Positions 27,015-35,432 of a stretch of DNA of 64,000 nt are shown piece after piece (positions within the stretch are counted from its first letter, which is position 1; each line of letters opens with the position of its first letter). The notes under the pieces are model-generated. The model saw only the letters and a program-made list of their open reading frames with translations, made no database searches and was not told the origin of the DNA. Source of the stretch: Candidatus Pelagibacter ubique HIMB140 (GTDB taxonomy: Bacteria; Pseudomonadota; Alphaproteobacteria; Pelagibacterales; Pelagibacteraceae); the NCBI RefSeq assembly GCF_025558165.1, contig NZ_LAMZ01000001.1:1373931-1437930 (forward strand), given 5' to 3'. Position numbers and translations under genes: made by a program.

Positions 27015-27338
27015 TTATTCACCTGGTTTTTTAAAGTTTTTTCCAGCATCTGCAGCTTTGTTGAAAGTTTTATTATAATCAAATACCTCATGAATCATAA
27101 TATCTTCCATTAAACCTGCGTTCATAATCGCAACTTTCATTCCAAGAACACTTTCGTAATCTCCTTCAATAACATTGATCACATCAAATCTTCCTCGAAC
27201 CCACTCATAACTATGAAACTTTACTCCAACAGTATCACAAATAGATTTGATCGCTGCTCCTCTATCTGCATTAGGATCACTTTGCATTCTTTTTGCAAGA
27301 TCACGACTGATCTTTCCAATAATATAAAATTTAGACAT
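27015..27338 (-). CDS. GYD-domain family small protein
   Basis: A 107-residue protein that resembles the GYD family of ferredoxin-like alpha/beta barrels: a short strand (FYIIGKI), a helix, VGVKFHSYEWVRGRFDVINVIEGDYESVLGMKVAIMNAGLMEDIMIHEVFD. The family is uncharacterised but structurally close to dimeric alpha/beta barrel stress proteins. It has a strong ribosome site (AAAGGAG) and sits between another likely alpha/beta-barrel protein and the NTF2-like protein. Confidence 0.7.
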   Translation of the reverse strand: MSKFYIIGKISRDLAKRMQSDPNADRGAAIKSICDTVGVKFHSYEWVRGRFDVINVIEGDYESVLGMKVAIMNAGLMEDIMIHEVFDYNKTFNKAADAGKNFKKPGE

Positions 27339-27364
27339 ATTTTCTCCTTTCCTAATAGTTTAAT

Positions 27365-27655
27365 TTAACCTTTATACTGTTCAAGAAAGTCATCACTCAT
27401 TGGAGTTGTTACATTTTTTTCTAAATCAACTCCAGCTGCTGCTCTTTCTTTATGCAATTCCTCATCATTTTTGAAACCTTGCATACCTTCCATCGTGTCA
27501 AATTTTACAATAGTTATGAATTTAGTATCATCACTCTTTTCAGTTCCAGCGTACAAAAATGTCATTCCATATTTTTTAACCTTCTCTGAATTATTGTGAA
27601 CCATCGCTTTCCATTTAGCAAAAGTTTCTATTGGTCCTTCTATTTTTACTATCAT
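27365..27655 (-). CDS. Small protein, probable dimeric alpha/beta-barrel fold (DUF3764-like)
   Basis: A 96-residue cytoplasmic protein. The order strand (MIVKIEGPIETFAKWKAMV), helix, strand (MTFLYAGTEKSDDTKFITIVKFDTMEGMQGFKND) and helix is the ferredoxin-like repeat of antibiotic-biosynthesis-monooxygenase and DUF3764 proteins. No active site can be named. It is third in the run, 14 bases after the exported protein's stop and 26 before the GYD gene. Confidence 0.62.
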   Translation of the reverse strand: MIVKIEGPIETFAKWKAMVHNNSEKVKKYGMTFLYAGTEKSDDTKFITIVKFDTMEGMQGFKNDEELHKERAAAGVDLEKNVTTPMSDDFLEQYKG

Positions 27656-27669
27656 ATTTTTATTCCTTC

Positions 27670-28044
27670 CTAATATAGAGTTTGAACTACTTTTTTAACT
27701 CTATCTTCTCCATTAGGCACTGTTGAGTTTACAAATTCATGACAGGCATTAGTTTTGTCCTCGTCAAATTTAGATCCATAAAACTTATCAACAGCTTTGT
27801 TTACTCCTTCATCCCATTGCTTTTCAGGAATTCCAAGTTCTAAAGCATAAGCTTTTAAAACTTTAACTGATGCCATAGATTTTTCTTTCATACTATATTC
27901 AAACGTTTCGCCAATTGGCAAGAAATAGTTAGCCATATAAATCCCACTACATTCCCAAGCTTTACTCTTGTCACTATCAGACATATCCGCGTGTACAGAT
28001 GTTACAAATAAAATACTGAATAAAGTTATTATTATTTTTCTCAT
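27670..28044 (-). CDS. Exported hypothetical protein with three mature cysteines
   Basis: A 124-residue protein with a signal peptide (MRKIIITLFSILFVTSVHA, cleavage before DMSDSDK). The mature part is helical and contains two cysteines, in AWECSGIYMANYF and TNACHEFVN, probably joined by a disulfide in the periplasm. I do not recognise the family. Its place between two alpha/beta-barrel genes and the 13-base gap upstream imply a shared pathway, perhaps sensing or detoxifying something outside the inner membrane. The only cysteines seen are these two. Confidence 0.6.
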   Translation of the reverse strand: MRKIIITLFSILFVTSVHADMSDSDKSKAWECSGIYMANYFLPIGETFEYSMKEKSMASVKVLKAYALELGIPEKQWDEGVNKAVDKFYGSKFDEDKTNACHEFVNSTVPNGEDRVKKVVQTLY

Positions 28045-28057
28045 AATTTTCTAACCT

Positions 28058-28486
28058 CTATTCTATCGTGACAACAGTTGTTCCAGGAAATGTATATCCC
28101 ACAACATAACTAAATAGCATTTGTTGAAATTCCTGTATCATTGGCCATTTGCTTCCAAGCTCTTGATGATTTTGAAAACCAGCAGGATTTTCATAATACT
28201 CAGTTAAAATAAAATACATATTTCCAGTCATACCTTGTGAAGGATCTGCAGGATTATTCCATTCAGGTCCTTTGATAACTGAATATGAATTTAATTTTTT
28301 TTCACCGGTCATTGGATGAGTTTCTTTCATCCATTTATGGTGTGTTTTCAACATTTCTTCAACTTTAGCTACATCACTAGCTGGAACTTTTAAAGTAATA
28401 GCAAACGCATTTGCTTTTGCATGGCCGTCAGCGTTAGCAATTGTAGTAAATAAACTAAGCACCAAAATTATTATTATTTTTTTCAT
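28058..28486 (-). CDS. Exported protein, probable alpha/beta-barrel (ABM-like) fold
   Basis: A 142-residue protein with a signal peptide (MKKIIIILVLSLFTTIANA, cleavage before DGHAKA). The mature domain runs strand (NAFAITLKVPASDVAKVEEMLKTHHKWM), helix, long strand (NMYFILTEYYENPAGFQNHQELGSKW), helix, strand (YTFPGTTVVTIE), which resembles a heme-less antibiotic-biosynthesis-monooxygenase barrel located in the periplasm. It is the first gene of the minus-strand run and so defines the promoter side. Function unknown. Confidence 0.6.
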   Translation of the reverse strand: MKKIIIILVLSLFTTIANADGHAKANAFAITLKVPASDVAKVEEMLKTHHKWMKETHPMTGEKKLNSYSVIKGPEWNNPADPSQGMTGNMYFILTEYYENPAGFQNHQELGSKWPMIQEFQQMLFSYVVGYTFPGTTVVTIE

Positions 28487-28505
28487 TTTATCTTTCTTTT
28501 TAAGA

Positions 28506-28521
28506 ATTAATTATAATTAAT
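28506..28521. promoter_or_regulatory. 16-bp perfect palindrome between divergent operons
   Basis: ATTAATTATAATTAAT is a perfect palindrome 20 bases upstream of the start of the small-protein operon, in the 163-base divergent gap. It could be an operator, but in DNA this AT-rich such palindromes also arise by chance. Confidence 0.25.
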
Positions 28522-28599
28522 CGAAGACTGTTACATATTCATGACAAAGTCTCTCGTGTTTATAACGCGCGTCAGTTATGCAATTAAGGAGCACAAAAA

Positions 28600-28653
28600 T
28601 TGCTGATTATGTTGTTTTATCTGATGATAAAATTTGATAGGGTTTTAATATGA
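28600..28653 (+). CDS. Possible 17-residue leader peptide coupled to the downstream membrane protein gene
   Basis: AAGGAG (28586-28591) stands 8 bases before a TTG that opens a 17-codon frame ending in a TGA that overlaps the ATG of the next gene (ATGA). An in-frame ATG lies at 28609. The encoded peptide is hydrophobic (MLIMLFYLMIKFDRVLI). The next gene has no ribosome site of its own, so translational coupling through this ORF would explain how it is expressed. Confidence 0.35.
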   Translation: MLIMLFYLMIKFDRVLI

Positions 28654-29066
28654 TCGAAAAATTTAATGGAATTTTTTATTTAATTGTATTTTTATTACAT
28701 TTTATTGTTTTTGCTGTTTATGCATATCAAACCGTTTTCGCTACAAAGAAATTTTTAGATAAGTTCGGTATTGATGATACTGGTGCTGGAATGACCAGAT
28801 TTTTTGGTTCTTTGTTTATAGGTGCTGTTGCGATGGCAATATGGGTTGGCTTTATTAGACCTGATGGTCTTCAAGGAACATGGGCATTTTTTAATTTAGT
28901 GTTTTTACAAAACCTTTCAGCTTTTATTGTTGGTATATATAATATTAAAATCAATAAGCTCGGTCACACACCACAAACATCTAATGAAGGAATTATTGCA
29001 CCAGGTATTCTAACTTTGTTAAGTGCAATACTTTGTTACGGATTAGCAGATAAGATTTATATCTAA
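28650..29066 (+). CDS. Four-helix membrane protein of unknown function
   Basis: A 138-residue integral membrane protein with four hydrophobic helices (about 8-28, 49-68, 78-97, 116-134). A conserved-looking loop, KFGIDDTGAGMTRFFGSLF, lies between helices 1 and 2. I do not recognise the family beyond a general likeness to small DUF-type membrane proteins. It is divergent from the small-protein operon and overlaps the convergent cysK gene by 4 bases. There is no good ribosome site at its ATG. Confidence 0.6.
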   Translation: MIEKFNGIFYLIVFLLHFIVFAVYAYQTVFATKKFLDKFGIDDTGAGMTRFFGSLFIGAVAMAIWVGFIRPDGLQGTWAFFNLVFLQNLSAFIVGIYNIKINKLGHTPQTSNEGIIAPGILTLLSAILCYGLADKIYI

Positions 29067-30064
29067 AACCAACTAGGTATTGGTAGACCTTTTTCTTCTA
29101 AGAATTTTTTATTGAACATTTTAGTTGCATATTTATCGCTTCTGTCACAAAGGATAGTAACGATAGTTTTACCAGGTCCTAATTCTTTTCCCATTCTAAT
29201 AGCGCCAGCGATATTTATTCCACAACTAGTTCCTAAACTTAGACCCTCATTTTGAATTAAATCATAAAGAATAGGTAGAGCCTCATGGTCATCAATAGAG
29301 TAAGCATCATCAATTTTAGCCTCACCAAAGTTTGCTGTAACTCTACTTGAACCAATTCCCTCTGTTATAGATCCTCCTTCAGATTTTAATTCTCCATTCT
29401 TTATATAATTATAAAGAGCAGAACCTTTAGGATCTGAAAGGTAAATTTTGATATCTTTATTCTTTTCTTTTAATGCATTACTTACACCCGAAATGGTGCC
29501 CCCAGTTCCAGATGAACACACAAAACCATCTACCTTACCATCTGTCTGTTCCCAGATCTCTTGACCTGTTCCCTCATAATGACCTTTTGCATTTGCAGTA
29601 TTATCAAATTGGTTAGCCCAAATAACTCCATTGTTATTTGAAGGTCTTAATTCATCTGCAAGTCTTGCAGCAACCTTTACAAAGTTATTCTCATCTTTAT
29701 AGGGCTTCGGTTCAACTAATCTTAACTCAGCACCAAGGTTTCTTAGTAAATCTTTTTTCTCTTGAGTTTGATTGTCATTCATTACAATAATCGTTTTGTA
29801 ACCTAAAGAATTTCCCAAAAGACCCAATCCAATTCCAGTGTTTCCAGCTGTACCTTCAACAACAGTTCCACCTTTAGAAATCAATTTTTTTTCTTGTGCA
29901 TCTTTAATTAATGCAAGTGCGGCTCTATCTTTTACAGATCCGCCTGGATTTAAAAATTCTGCCTTACCATAAATATTGCAACCAGTAATCTCTGATGCAG
30001 CTCTAAGTTTTATAAGTGGAGTATTTCCAATTCCAGAAATAAAATCGTTTTGTGTATTATTCAT
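29063..30064 (-). CDS. cysK: Cysteine synthase (O-acetylserine sulfhydrylase)
   Basis: A 333-residue PLP enzyme from the ATG at 30064. PLP lysine is K45 in [12 protein letters not shown]; the substrate loop is [12 protein letters not shown]; the phosphate-binding loop is [10 protein letters not shown]. It makes cysteine from O-acetylserine and sulfide. An upstream in-frame ATG at 30115 would place 17 residues of coding sequence inside cysE and is unlikely. The ATGAATAA overlap with the cysE stop (8 bases) shows coupling with the enzyme that supplies its substrate. This matters in an organism expected to rely on reduced sulfur. Confidence 0.9.
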   Translation of the reverse strand: MNNTQNDFISGIGNTPLIKLRAASEITGCNIYGKAEFLNPGGSVKDRAALALIKDAQEKKLISKGGTVVEGTAGNTGIGLGLLGNSLGYKTIIVMNDNQTQEKKDLLRNLGAELRLVEPKPYKDENNFVKVAARLADELRPSNNNGVIWANQFDNTANAKGHYEGTGQEIWEQTDGKVDGFVCSSGTGGTISGVSNALKEKNKDIKIYLSDPKGSALYNYIKNGELKSEGGSITEGIGSSRVTANFGEAKIDDAYSIDDHEALPILYDLIQNEGLSLGTSCGINIAGAIRMGKELGPGKTIVTILCDRSDKYATKMFNKKFLEEKGLPIPSWF

Positions 30065-30641
30065 TTTCTGATTTTTTATCACTATCAGGAGTAATTCCGT
30101 AAGGTTTAAATTCACTATCAGCTATTCCAACATTCTTAGCAGGAATTCCAACCATCACTGCATTTTCAGGAACATCTTTTGTAATTACTGCGTTTGCTCC
30201 AATTTTTGCACATCGTCCAACAGTTACTGGACCTAACACTTGCGCTCCTGATCCAATCACTACTTCATCTTTAATTGTTGGATGTCTTTTCATGTTTCTT
30301 TGATCGTTTGAATTTATACTTGGTGCAATTCCACCCAATGTAACCATATGGTAGATAGTAACATTATCACCAATATCTGAAGTTTCACCAATCACAACTC
30401 CCATACCATGATCTATAAATAAATTTTTTCCAATTTTTGCATTAGGATGAATTTCAATTCCAGTTAAGAATCTTGAAAATTGAGAAATGATTCTTGCAAC
30501 GAGATAAAATTTAGCAGTACTAAAAAAATTAGCTATACGATGAAAGAATACTGCTTTGACGCCTGGATAGGTTAAAATCAAACTAAGCTTTGATTTTGCT
30601 GCAGGATCTCTATCAATTATCGATTGTAAATAATCATTCAT
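30057..30641 (-). CDS. cysE: Serine O-acetyltransferase
   Basis: A 194-residue protein, the short form of CysE (the E. coli enzyme has 273). An N-terminal helical part ([30 protein letters not shown]) precedes the left-handed beta-helix hexapeptide repeats ([41 protein letters not shown]). Active-site H in [12 protein letters not shown] and H in [19 protein letters not shown] are present. It acetylates serine with acetyl-CoA, and the product feeds cysK directly downstream. It lacks the usual C-terminal tail that binds CysK, or has a divergent one (SDKKSENE). Confidence 0.9.
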   Translation of the reverse strand: MNDYLQSIIDRDPAAKSKLSLILTYPGVKAVFFHRIANFFSTAKFYLVARIISQFSRFLTGIEIHPNAKIGKNLFIDHGMGVVIGETSDIGDNVTIYHMVTLGGIAPSINSNDQRNMKRHPTIKDEVVIGSGAQVLGPVTVGRCAKIGANAVITKDVPENAVMVGIPAKNVGIADSEFKPYGITPDSDKKSENE

Positions 30642-30714
30642 TGTATTTTATGCTCACTTGAAATTTTAATAAGTGGCTTATATAGTCATTAAATTCTTTT
30701 ATTAAAGATTAATT

Positions 30715-31125
30715 ATGTACAAAAACACTAATTGTTTTCATTTAGCTATACCTTGTGGTGATCTAGAGGTTGCAAAAAAATTTTACAGCGAAACTTTAGG
30801 ATGTAGATTGGATAATTCTGCACAAGAGTGGGCCGATGTTGACTTTTGGGGTAATGAATTAACACTTCATAAAAGTGATCATAAATTAGATAATGAAAGA
30901 CATGATGTGGACATGGGAAATGTGTCGGTACCCCATTTTGGTGTACACTTATCTCGAAAAGATTTTGATGCACTTAAACAAAGATTAAAAGATAGTGGCA
31001 CTAAATATTATGATGAACCATACTTAAGATTTAAAGGCACTAAGTATGAACAAGAAACATTCTTTGTAAAAGACCCTAACGAAAATATACTAGAGATTAA
31101 AACTCTTACATCTAACCCAGAATAG
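30715..31125 (+). CDS. VOC-family (glyoxalase / bleomycin-resistance fold) protein
   Basis: A 136-residue protein with two beta-alpha-beta-beta-beta modules. Likely metal ligands are H9 (CFHLAIPCGDLEVAKKFYSETLGC), H in VPHFGVHLS, and E in the terminal DPNENILEIKT. This resembles VOC dioxygenase/glyoxalase-like proteins often annotated as glyoxalase. No substrate can be read from context: cysE lies divergently and the proX promoter follows. Confidence 0.78.
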   Translation: MYKNTNCFHLAIPCGDLEVAKKFYSETLGCRLDNSAQEWADVDFWGNELTLHKSDHKLDNERHDVDMGNVSVPHFGVHLSRKDFDALKQRLKDSGTKYYDEPYLRFKGTKYEQETFFVKDPNENILEIKTLTSNPE

Positions 31126-31160
31126 TAAAAATACATCTAATTTTTAGATACTTATTTTCT

Positions 31161-31190
31161 TTGACACCTTCTCTCAATTCGCGTTAGACT
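31161..31190 (+). promoter_or_regulatory. Sigma-70-type promoter of proX
   Basis: TTGACA (31161-31166), a perfect -35 hexamer, is followed after 18 bases by TAGACT (31185-31190), a 4-of-6 match to the -10 consensus, with a T/A-rich start region beyond. The proX ATG is 27 bases after the -10 element, with ribosome site AAGGAGAG in between. Confidence 0.5.
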
Positions 31191-31217
31191 TTATTTATAA
31201 ATAATTAAGGAGAGATA

Positions 31218-32180
31218 ATGAAAATAATCAAATCTACACTTGTAGCTGGATTAATTTCAATTTTATCAATTTTCTCTGCAAACGCAGAAAAAGTTAAAAT
31301 TGGAGATCCAGGTTGGACAGGTGCAACTGCAATTGCAAATTTACTTGCTGCAGTAGTTATAGACAAAATGGGTGGTGAAGCAGAATTAGTTCCTGGAAAC
31401 AATACTGCAATTTATGCAGCAATTGACAGAGGAAAAGGTGAAATCGATGTTCACCCTGATATTTGGTTACCAAACCAAGAAGCTTACACTAATGATTTAG
31501 TTCCAAAAGGAACTTTAAAATTAAGCAGCAAACCATATGAAGGAAACCAAGGTTATTGTGTTTCACAGCAGTTTGCTAAAAAAATGAACATTACAGCTAT
31601 TGAAGACTTAGCTAGACCAGAAGTTGTTAAAGCAATGGACAGTGATGGAAATGGTAAAGGTGAGTTTTGGATTGGTGCTGATGGTTGGGCTTCTGCAAAT
31701 GTTAACCAGGTTAAATTAAGAGACTATGGTTTATATGATGCTGGTATCGAAGCAGTTAGAGCTGCTGAAGCAGTTAAAAATGCAAGAGTACTAGACTCAA
31801 TCAAAAAAGGTGAAGGTTATGCATTCTATTGTTACAAACCTCATGCAATTTGGGGAATGGCTGACGTAGTAATGTTAACAGAACCAAAATATGATCCTGC
31901 GAAATATAAAATGATTCAACCTAAAGCAGATGCTGACTGGTACAAGAAATCTTATGTTGCATCAAAAGATGCTCTTAAGCAAATCCAAATCGGTTGGGCT
32001 ACTTCTTTAGAGAGTCAATCACCAGCAATTGTAGAATTCTTTAAGAATTTTCAATTAACAGCTGATGATGTTTCTGCAATGGCTTATGCAGTTTCAGTTG
32101 AGAAAAAAGATCCAGCTGATGTAGCAAGAGCTTGGATGGAAGCAAATAAATCAACTGTAGACGGTTGGTTAGGACTATAA
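31218..32180 (+). CDS. proX: Glycine betaine / proline ABC transporter substrate-binding protein (ProX, OpuAC domain)
   Basis: A 320-residue periplasmic protein with signal peptide (MKIIKSTLVAGLISILSIFS, cleavage after SANA near 23). The mature OpuAC domain begins KVKIGDPGWTGATAIANLL, with later conserved EIDVHPDIWLPNQ and aromatic residues in GADGWASANVN, suited to caging a quaternary ammonium group. It captures glycine betaine, choline or DMSP-like osmolytes for ProVW. It has its own promoter and is followed by an attenuating hairpin. Confidence 0.88.
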   Translation: MKIIKSTLVAGLISILSIFSANAEKVKIGDPGWTGATAIANLLAAVVIDKMGGEAELVPGNNTAIYAAIDRGKGEIDVHPDIWLPNQEAYTNDLVPKGTLKLSSKPYEGNQGYCVSQQFAKKMNITAIEDLARPEVVKAMDSDGNGKGEFWIGADGWASANVNQVKLRDYGLYDAGIEAVRAAEAVKNARVLDSIKKGEGYAFYCYKPHAIWGMADVVMLTEPKYDPAKYKMIQPKADADWYKKSYVASKDALKQIQIGWATSLESQSPAIVEFFKNFQLTADDVSAMAYAVSVEKKDPADVARAWMEANKSTVDGWLGL

Positions 32181-32195
32181 TCTAAATCAAAATCT

Positions 32196-32224
32196 ATACT
32201 CGGCAATTTAAGATTGCCGAGTAT
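32196..32224 (+). terminator. Hairpin between proX and proV (attenuator)
   Basis: A 12-bp stem ATACTCGGCAAT / ATTGCCGAGTAT with a 5-base loop, followed by ATTTTCC. The U tract is short, so termination is likely partial, giving more proX than proVW message. Confidence 0.65.
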
Positions 32225-32248
32225 ATTTTCCTATAATAAAAGACAAAA

Positions 32249-33310
32249 ATGGATTCATCGAGTTCAGCAATACAAATTCAAAATATTTGGAAAGTATTTG
32301 GCAATACTTCTAAAGAAGCATTAGATGCAATCCAAAATAAAAAAATTTCAAAAACAGAAGCCTTAGAAAATTACAACTCAGTTATTGGTGTTTCAGATGT
32401 TTCATTTGATGTTAAACAAGGTGAAATATTCTGTGTAATGGGGCTTTCTGGAAGTGGAAAATCTACATTAGTTAGGCATATTAATAGACTTTTAGAACCA
32501 ACATCAGGTAAAATTTTAATTAATGGTCAGGATGTAATGGCCTTAGATAGAGAAAACCTTCAAGAATTAAGAAACAAAAAAATAGGAATGGTTTTTCAAA
32601 ACTTTGCACTAATGCCTCATAGATCTGTTGTTGATAACATTGCAATGCCGCTTGAGATAAGAGGTGTAAGCAAAAATGATAGATTAGACGCTGCAAATAA
32701 AATTTTAGAAATTGTAGAGCTACAAGGTTGGGGTAATAAGTTTGCTCACGAACTATCTGGAGGAATGCAACAAAGGGTAGGTCTTGCAAGAGCGCTAGCA
32801 GCTGATCCAGAGTTTCTGTTAATGGACGAACCTTTTAGCGCATTAGATCCACTGATTAGAAGACAGCTTCAGGCTGAATTCATCAAACTCTCAAAACAAA
32901 TGAAAAAAACTACAGTATTTATTACTCATGATTTAGATGAAGCAGTAAGAGTAGGACACAGAATTGCAATAATGAGAGATGGAAAAGTTATCCAAATAGG
33001 TACACCTGAAGAAATAGTTGTAAGTCCTGCAGATGAATATGTTGCCGACTTTGTAAAAGGAATTTCAAGACTTAAAGTTGTTCAAGCAAAAACAATTATG
33101 CAATCCATTGAGGGTTACGAGAGCACTAATGGAAAATTAAATGAAAACTGCAACAGTGTTGGAGAAAATGAATTATTAAGCAAGCTCATTGAGTTATCAA
33201 AATCTAGTGAAGGACCATTGTTAGTTAAAGATAATAATCAAAATAATGTTGGTGTGTTAACACAATCAGATCTTTTAAAAGCGGTTATAGAGGGTGGAGA
33301 TGGAGAATAA
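32249..33310 (+). CDS. proV: Glycine betaine / proline ABC transporter ATP-binding protein (ProV)
   Basis: A 353-residue ATPase. Residues 1-50 match the ProV-specific N-terminus (NIWKVFGNTSKEAL...). Walker A is G65-L-S-G-S-G-K-S-T73, the signature LSGGMQQRVGLARAL, Walker B LLMDEPFSALD, and the switch His TVFITHDLDEA. A short CBS-like C-terminus (about 280-350, ending PLLVKDNNQNNVGVLTQSDLLKAVI) may sense ionic strength as in OpuA, although it looks reduced to about one CBS unit. It overlaps proW by 11 bases. Confidence 0.9.
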   Translation: MDSSSSAIQIQNIWKVFGNTSKEALDAIQNKKISKTEALENYNSVIGVSDVSFDVKQGEIFCVMGLSGSGKSTLVRHINRLLEPTSGKILINGQDVMALDRENLQELRNKKIGMVFQNFALMPHRSVVDNIAMPLEIRGVSKNDRLDAANKILEIVELQGWGNKFAHELSGGMQQRVGLARALAADPEFLLMDEPFSALDPLIRRQLQAEFIKLSKQMKKTTVFITHDLDEAVRVGHRIAIMRDGKVIQIGTPEEIVVSPADEYVADFVKGISRLKVVQAKTIMQSIEGYESTNGKLNENCNSVGENELLSKLIELSKSSEGPLLVKDNNQNNVGVLTQSDLLKAVIEGGDGE

Positions 33311-34805
33311 ACAAATTCATAATCCAACCAGATCAGAATTAATTACAGATTTTGTAAAATCTAATCCTGAATATTATATTAAAGAATTTCAAAAAATTGG
33401 AAGCAAACCTTCTTTTTCTTTTTCATTTAATTTGTATGCTGGAATTCTAGGGCCAATTTGGTTTGGAATGAGAAATATTTGGAATTGGGCTTTAGCTTTT
33501 CTAATTATTGAAACTTTTTCTGTTGTTCAAATAATAAGAGGTTTGTTCGGTAATATTACTAAAGAAGCTGTAGAAAAAATCAAACAAGTTGAGTCAACAA
33601 TAGCTTTTAGAAACAAACAGTTAGAAGCAGCTATTACAAATAATCCAGACAAAGTTGAGGTTTATAAAAGAAATATCAAATCACTAGAAGATGCAATGCA
33701 AGGCTACATAGATGAAGTAGCAAAGATTGAGGCATCAGCTATTTGGATTACAATTTTTGGTATTGGATTGTTAATTGCTGTTAAAGTTGTTCAAGGAATA
33801 CTAGCCAACTCGATATTAGAAAAAAGATATTCAGAATGGTTATCAGACAAAACTCTAAGACCTGGAATGCAAGTTAAGAATTTTGTCTCGAGTACAATGT
33901 TTTCTGCAGTTATTATGTTTTTTTCTGTAGTGCATTATAGTTTTCCTGGTGTCATTACATTAATGGATGACTTCCCAACTCATCCAGATATCAGGTTAAC
34001 ATCAATAAAATGGGTAGAAACAATCTTCGATTATGCTGTATTAAAAGGAGATGCGTTATTTACAGCAATTACAATTGGAATTAGATCAGTACTAGATTTC
34101 TTAGAGTTACTATTTGTAAAAACTCCTTGGATAGTAATTATAACAACCATTGTAACCTTAACTGGATTAGCAGCAGGACCTCGAGCTGCAATATATTCAG
34201 CAGGATTTTTATGTTACATGGGATTTTTAGGTTTCTGGGTTAAAGCTATGACAACATTAGCTCTTTTAGGAACAGCAGCAGTGTTAAGTATTGTAATTGG
34301 TATTCCTCTAGGAATTTTTTGTGCAAGGCGACAAAGATTTTATTCAATGATCAGACCAATTATGGATTTCATGCAAACAATGCCTGCTTTCGTATTCATG
34401 ATTCCTGTTATAGCATTTTTTGGAACCGGAAAAGTTGCAGCAGTTATTATTACAATGATATTTGGTGGAACACCTGTAGTTAGACTAACAGTTCTTGGTT
34501 TAAGAGGAGTGCCTGAAACAATTAGAGAAGCTGCAATCGCTTATGGTGCATCCAAATGGTATTTGCTTAGAAAAGTAGATTTACCATTAGCAACTCCATC
34601 TATATTAGCAGGTGTTAACCAAACAGTAATGTTAAGTTTAGCAATGGTAGTTGTAGCATCATTAATTGGAGCCAAAGGTTTAGGTCAAGATGTATTAGAA
34701 GCACTTCAATACGCAAATGTAGGGCAAGGTATTTTAGCAGGTGTTGCTATATTATTTGTAGCTCTTATTCTTGATAGAGTTGTTCAGGGTAGAAAAAGAG
34801 TTTAA
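33300..34805 (+). CDS. proW: Glycine betaine / proline ABC transporter permease (ProW) with an N-terminal extra domain
   Basis: About 501 residues from the ATG at 33300 (a GTG at 33294 is in frame; GGGTGGAG before the ATG is a good ribosome site). Residues about 30-70 (FNLYAGILGPIWFGMRNIWNWALAF) resemble a DUF2628-like membrane module. A charged helical, possibly coiled-coil segment (85-145) follows. The BPD permease domain occupies roughly 290-495, with the EAA loop IREAAIAYGASKWYLLRKVDLPLA. E. coli ProW is about 354 residues, so the extension is an addition. Function: the membrane pore of the osmolyte importer. Confidence 0.88.
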   Translation: MENKQIHNPTRSELITDFVKSNPEYYIKEFQKIGSKPSFSFSFNLYAGILGPIWFGMRNIWNWALAFLIIETFSVVQIIRGLFGNITKEAVEKIKQVESTIAFRNKQLEAAITNNPDKVEVYKRNIKSLEDAMQGYIDEVAKIEASAIWITIFGIGLLIAVKVVQGILANSILEKRYSEWLSDKTLRPGMQVKNFVSSTMFSAVIMFFSVVHYSFPGVITLMDDFPTHPDIRLTSIKWVETIFDYAVLKGDALFTAITIGIRSVLDFLELLFVKTPWIVIITTIVTLTGLAAGPRAAIYSAGFLCYMGFLGFWVKAMTTLALLGTAAVLSIVIGIPLGIFCARRQRFYSMIRPIMDFMQTMPAFVFMIPVIAFFGTGKVAAVIITMIFGGTPVVRLTVLGLRGVPETIREAAIAYGASKWYLLRKVDLPLATPSILAGVNQTVMLSLAMVVVASLIGAKGLGQDVLEALQYANVGQGILAGVAILFVALILDRVVQGRKRV

Positions 34806-34814
34806 GAAAAATCA

Positions 34815-35432
34815 ATGGAATACGCACTGTTAGGTTTTTTTACTGGCCTAAGTTTAATTTTAGCAATTGGTGCTCAAAACATTTTTGTAATTGAACAAGG
34901 TTTAAAAAAACAACATGTATTTCTAGTTTGTTTTATTTGCTCAGTCTCTGATTTAATATTAATTTTTTTTGGAATTTTTTTATTTCATTTTTTTAATCAA
35001 TATTTTAATCCAATAGTAGAATTTATTTTTAACCTTCTTTTAGTGGTTTTTTTAATTCACTTTATTTATTCAAAAATTAAAACTCATTACAAAGAAGTTA
35101 ATTTTCAAAGTGATGTTAGCACAGTATCAAGGTTAAATATTTTCTTAAAAACATTGGGGTTCACATATTTAAATCCACATGTTTACTCGGATACGGTTTT
35201 TATTCTTGGAAATTTCTCTAAGAACTACTTATTAAATCAAAAACTTTCATTTGCGATAGGCGCATCTTTAGCCTCTTTTTTATTTTTTTTTATTCTAGGA
35301 TATTTATCAAATTACCTTTCTAAGTATGCTAATGACAAAAAAATATGGCAGGTAATAAATATATTCATCATAGTTTTTATGAGTTTTTTAGTTTTGTTTA
35401 TTTTAAAGGAAATGATAATTAAGCTTTTATGA
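34815..35432 (+). CDS. LysE / ArgO-family amino-acid exporter
   Basis: A 205-residue membrane protein with six hydrophobic segments. The N-terminal GFFTGLSLILAIGAQNIFVIEQGLKKQH is the diagnostic LysE/ArgO motif, and FTYLNPHVYSDTVFILGNFS corresponds to the second conserved block. It exports basic amino acids or related compounds. It follows proW by 9 bases and overlaps the next hydrolase gene by 4, so it is probably read through from the pro operon, although a link with betaine is not evident. Confidence 0.85.
   Translation: MEYALLGFFTGLSLILAIGAQNIFVIEQGLKKQHVFLVCFICSVSDLILIFFGIFLFHFFNQYFNPIVEFIFNLLLVVFLIHFIYSKIKTHYKEVNFQSDVSTVSRLNIFLKTLGFTYLNPHVYSDTVFILGNFSKNYLLNQKLSFAIGASLASFLFFFILGYLSNYLSKYANDKKIWQVINIFIIVFMSFLVLFILKEMIIKLL

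Noticed and set aside
30065..30115. Upstream start for cysK adding 17 residues
   Set aside because: It lies inside cysE, and the residues added ([17 protein letters not shown]) have no counterpart in cysteine synthases; the ATG at 30064 gives the standard N-terminus and a coupled overlap.
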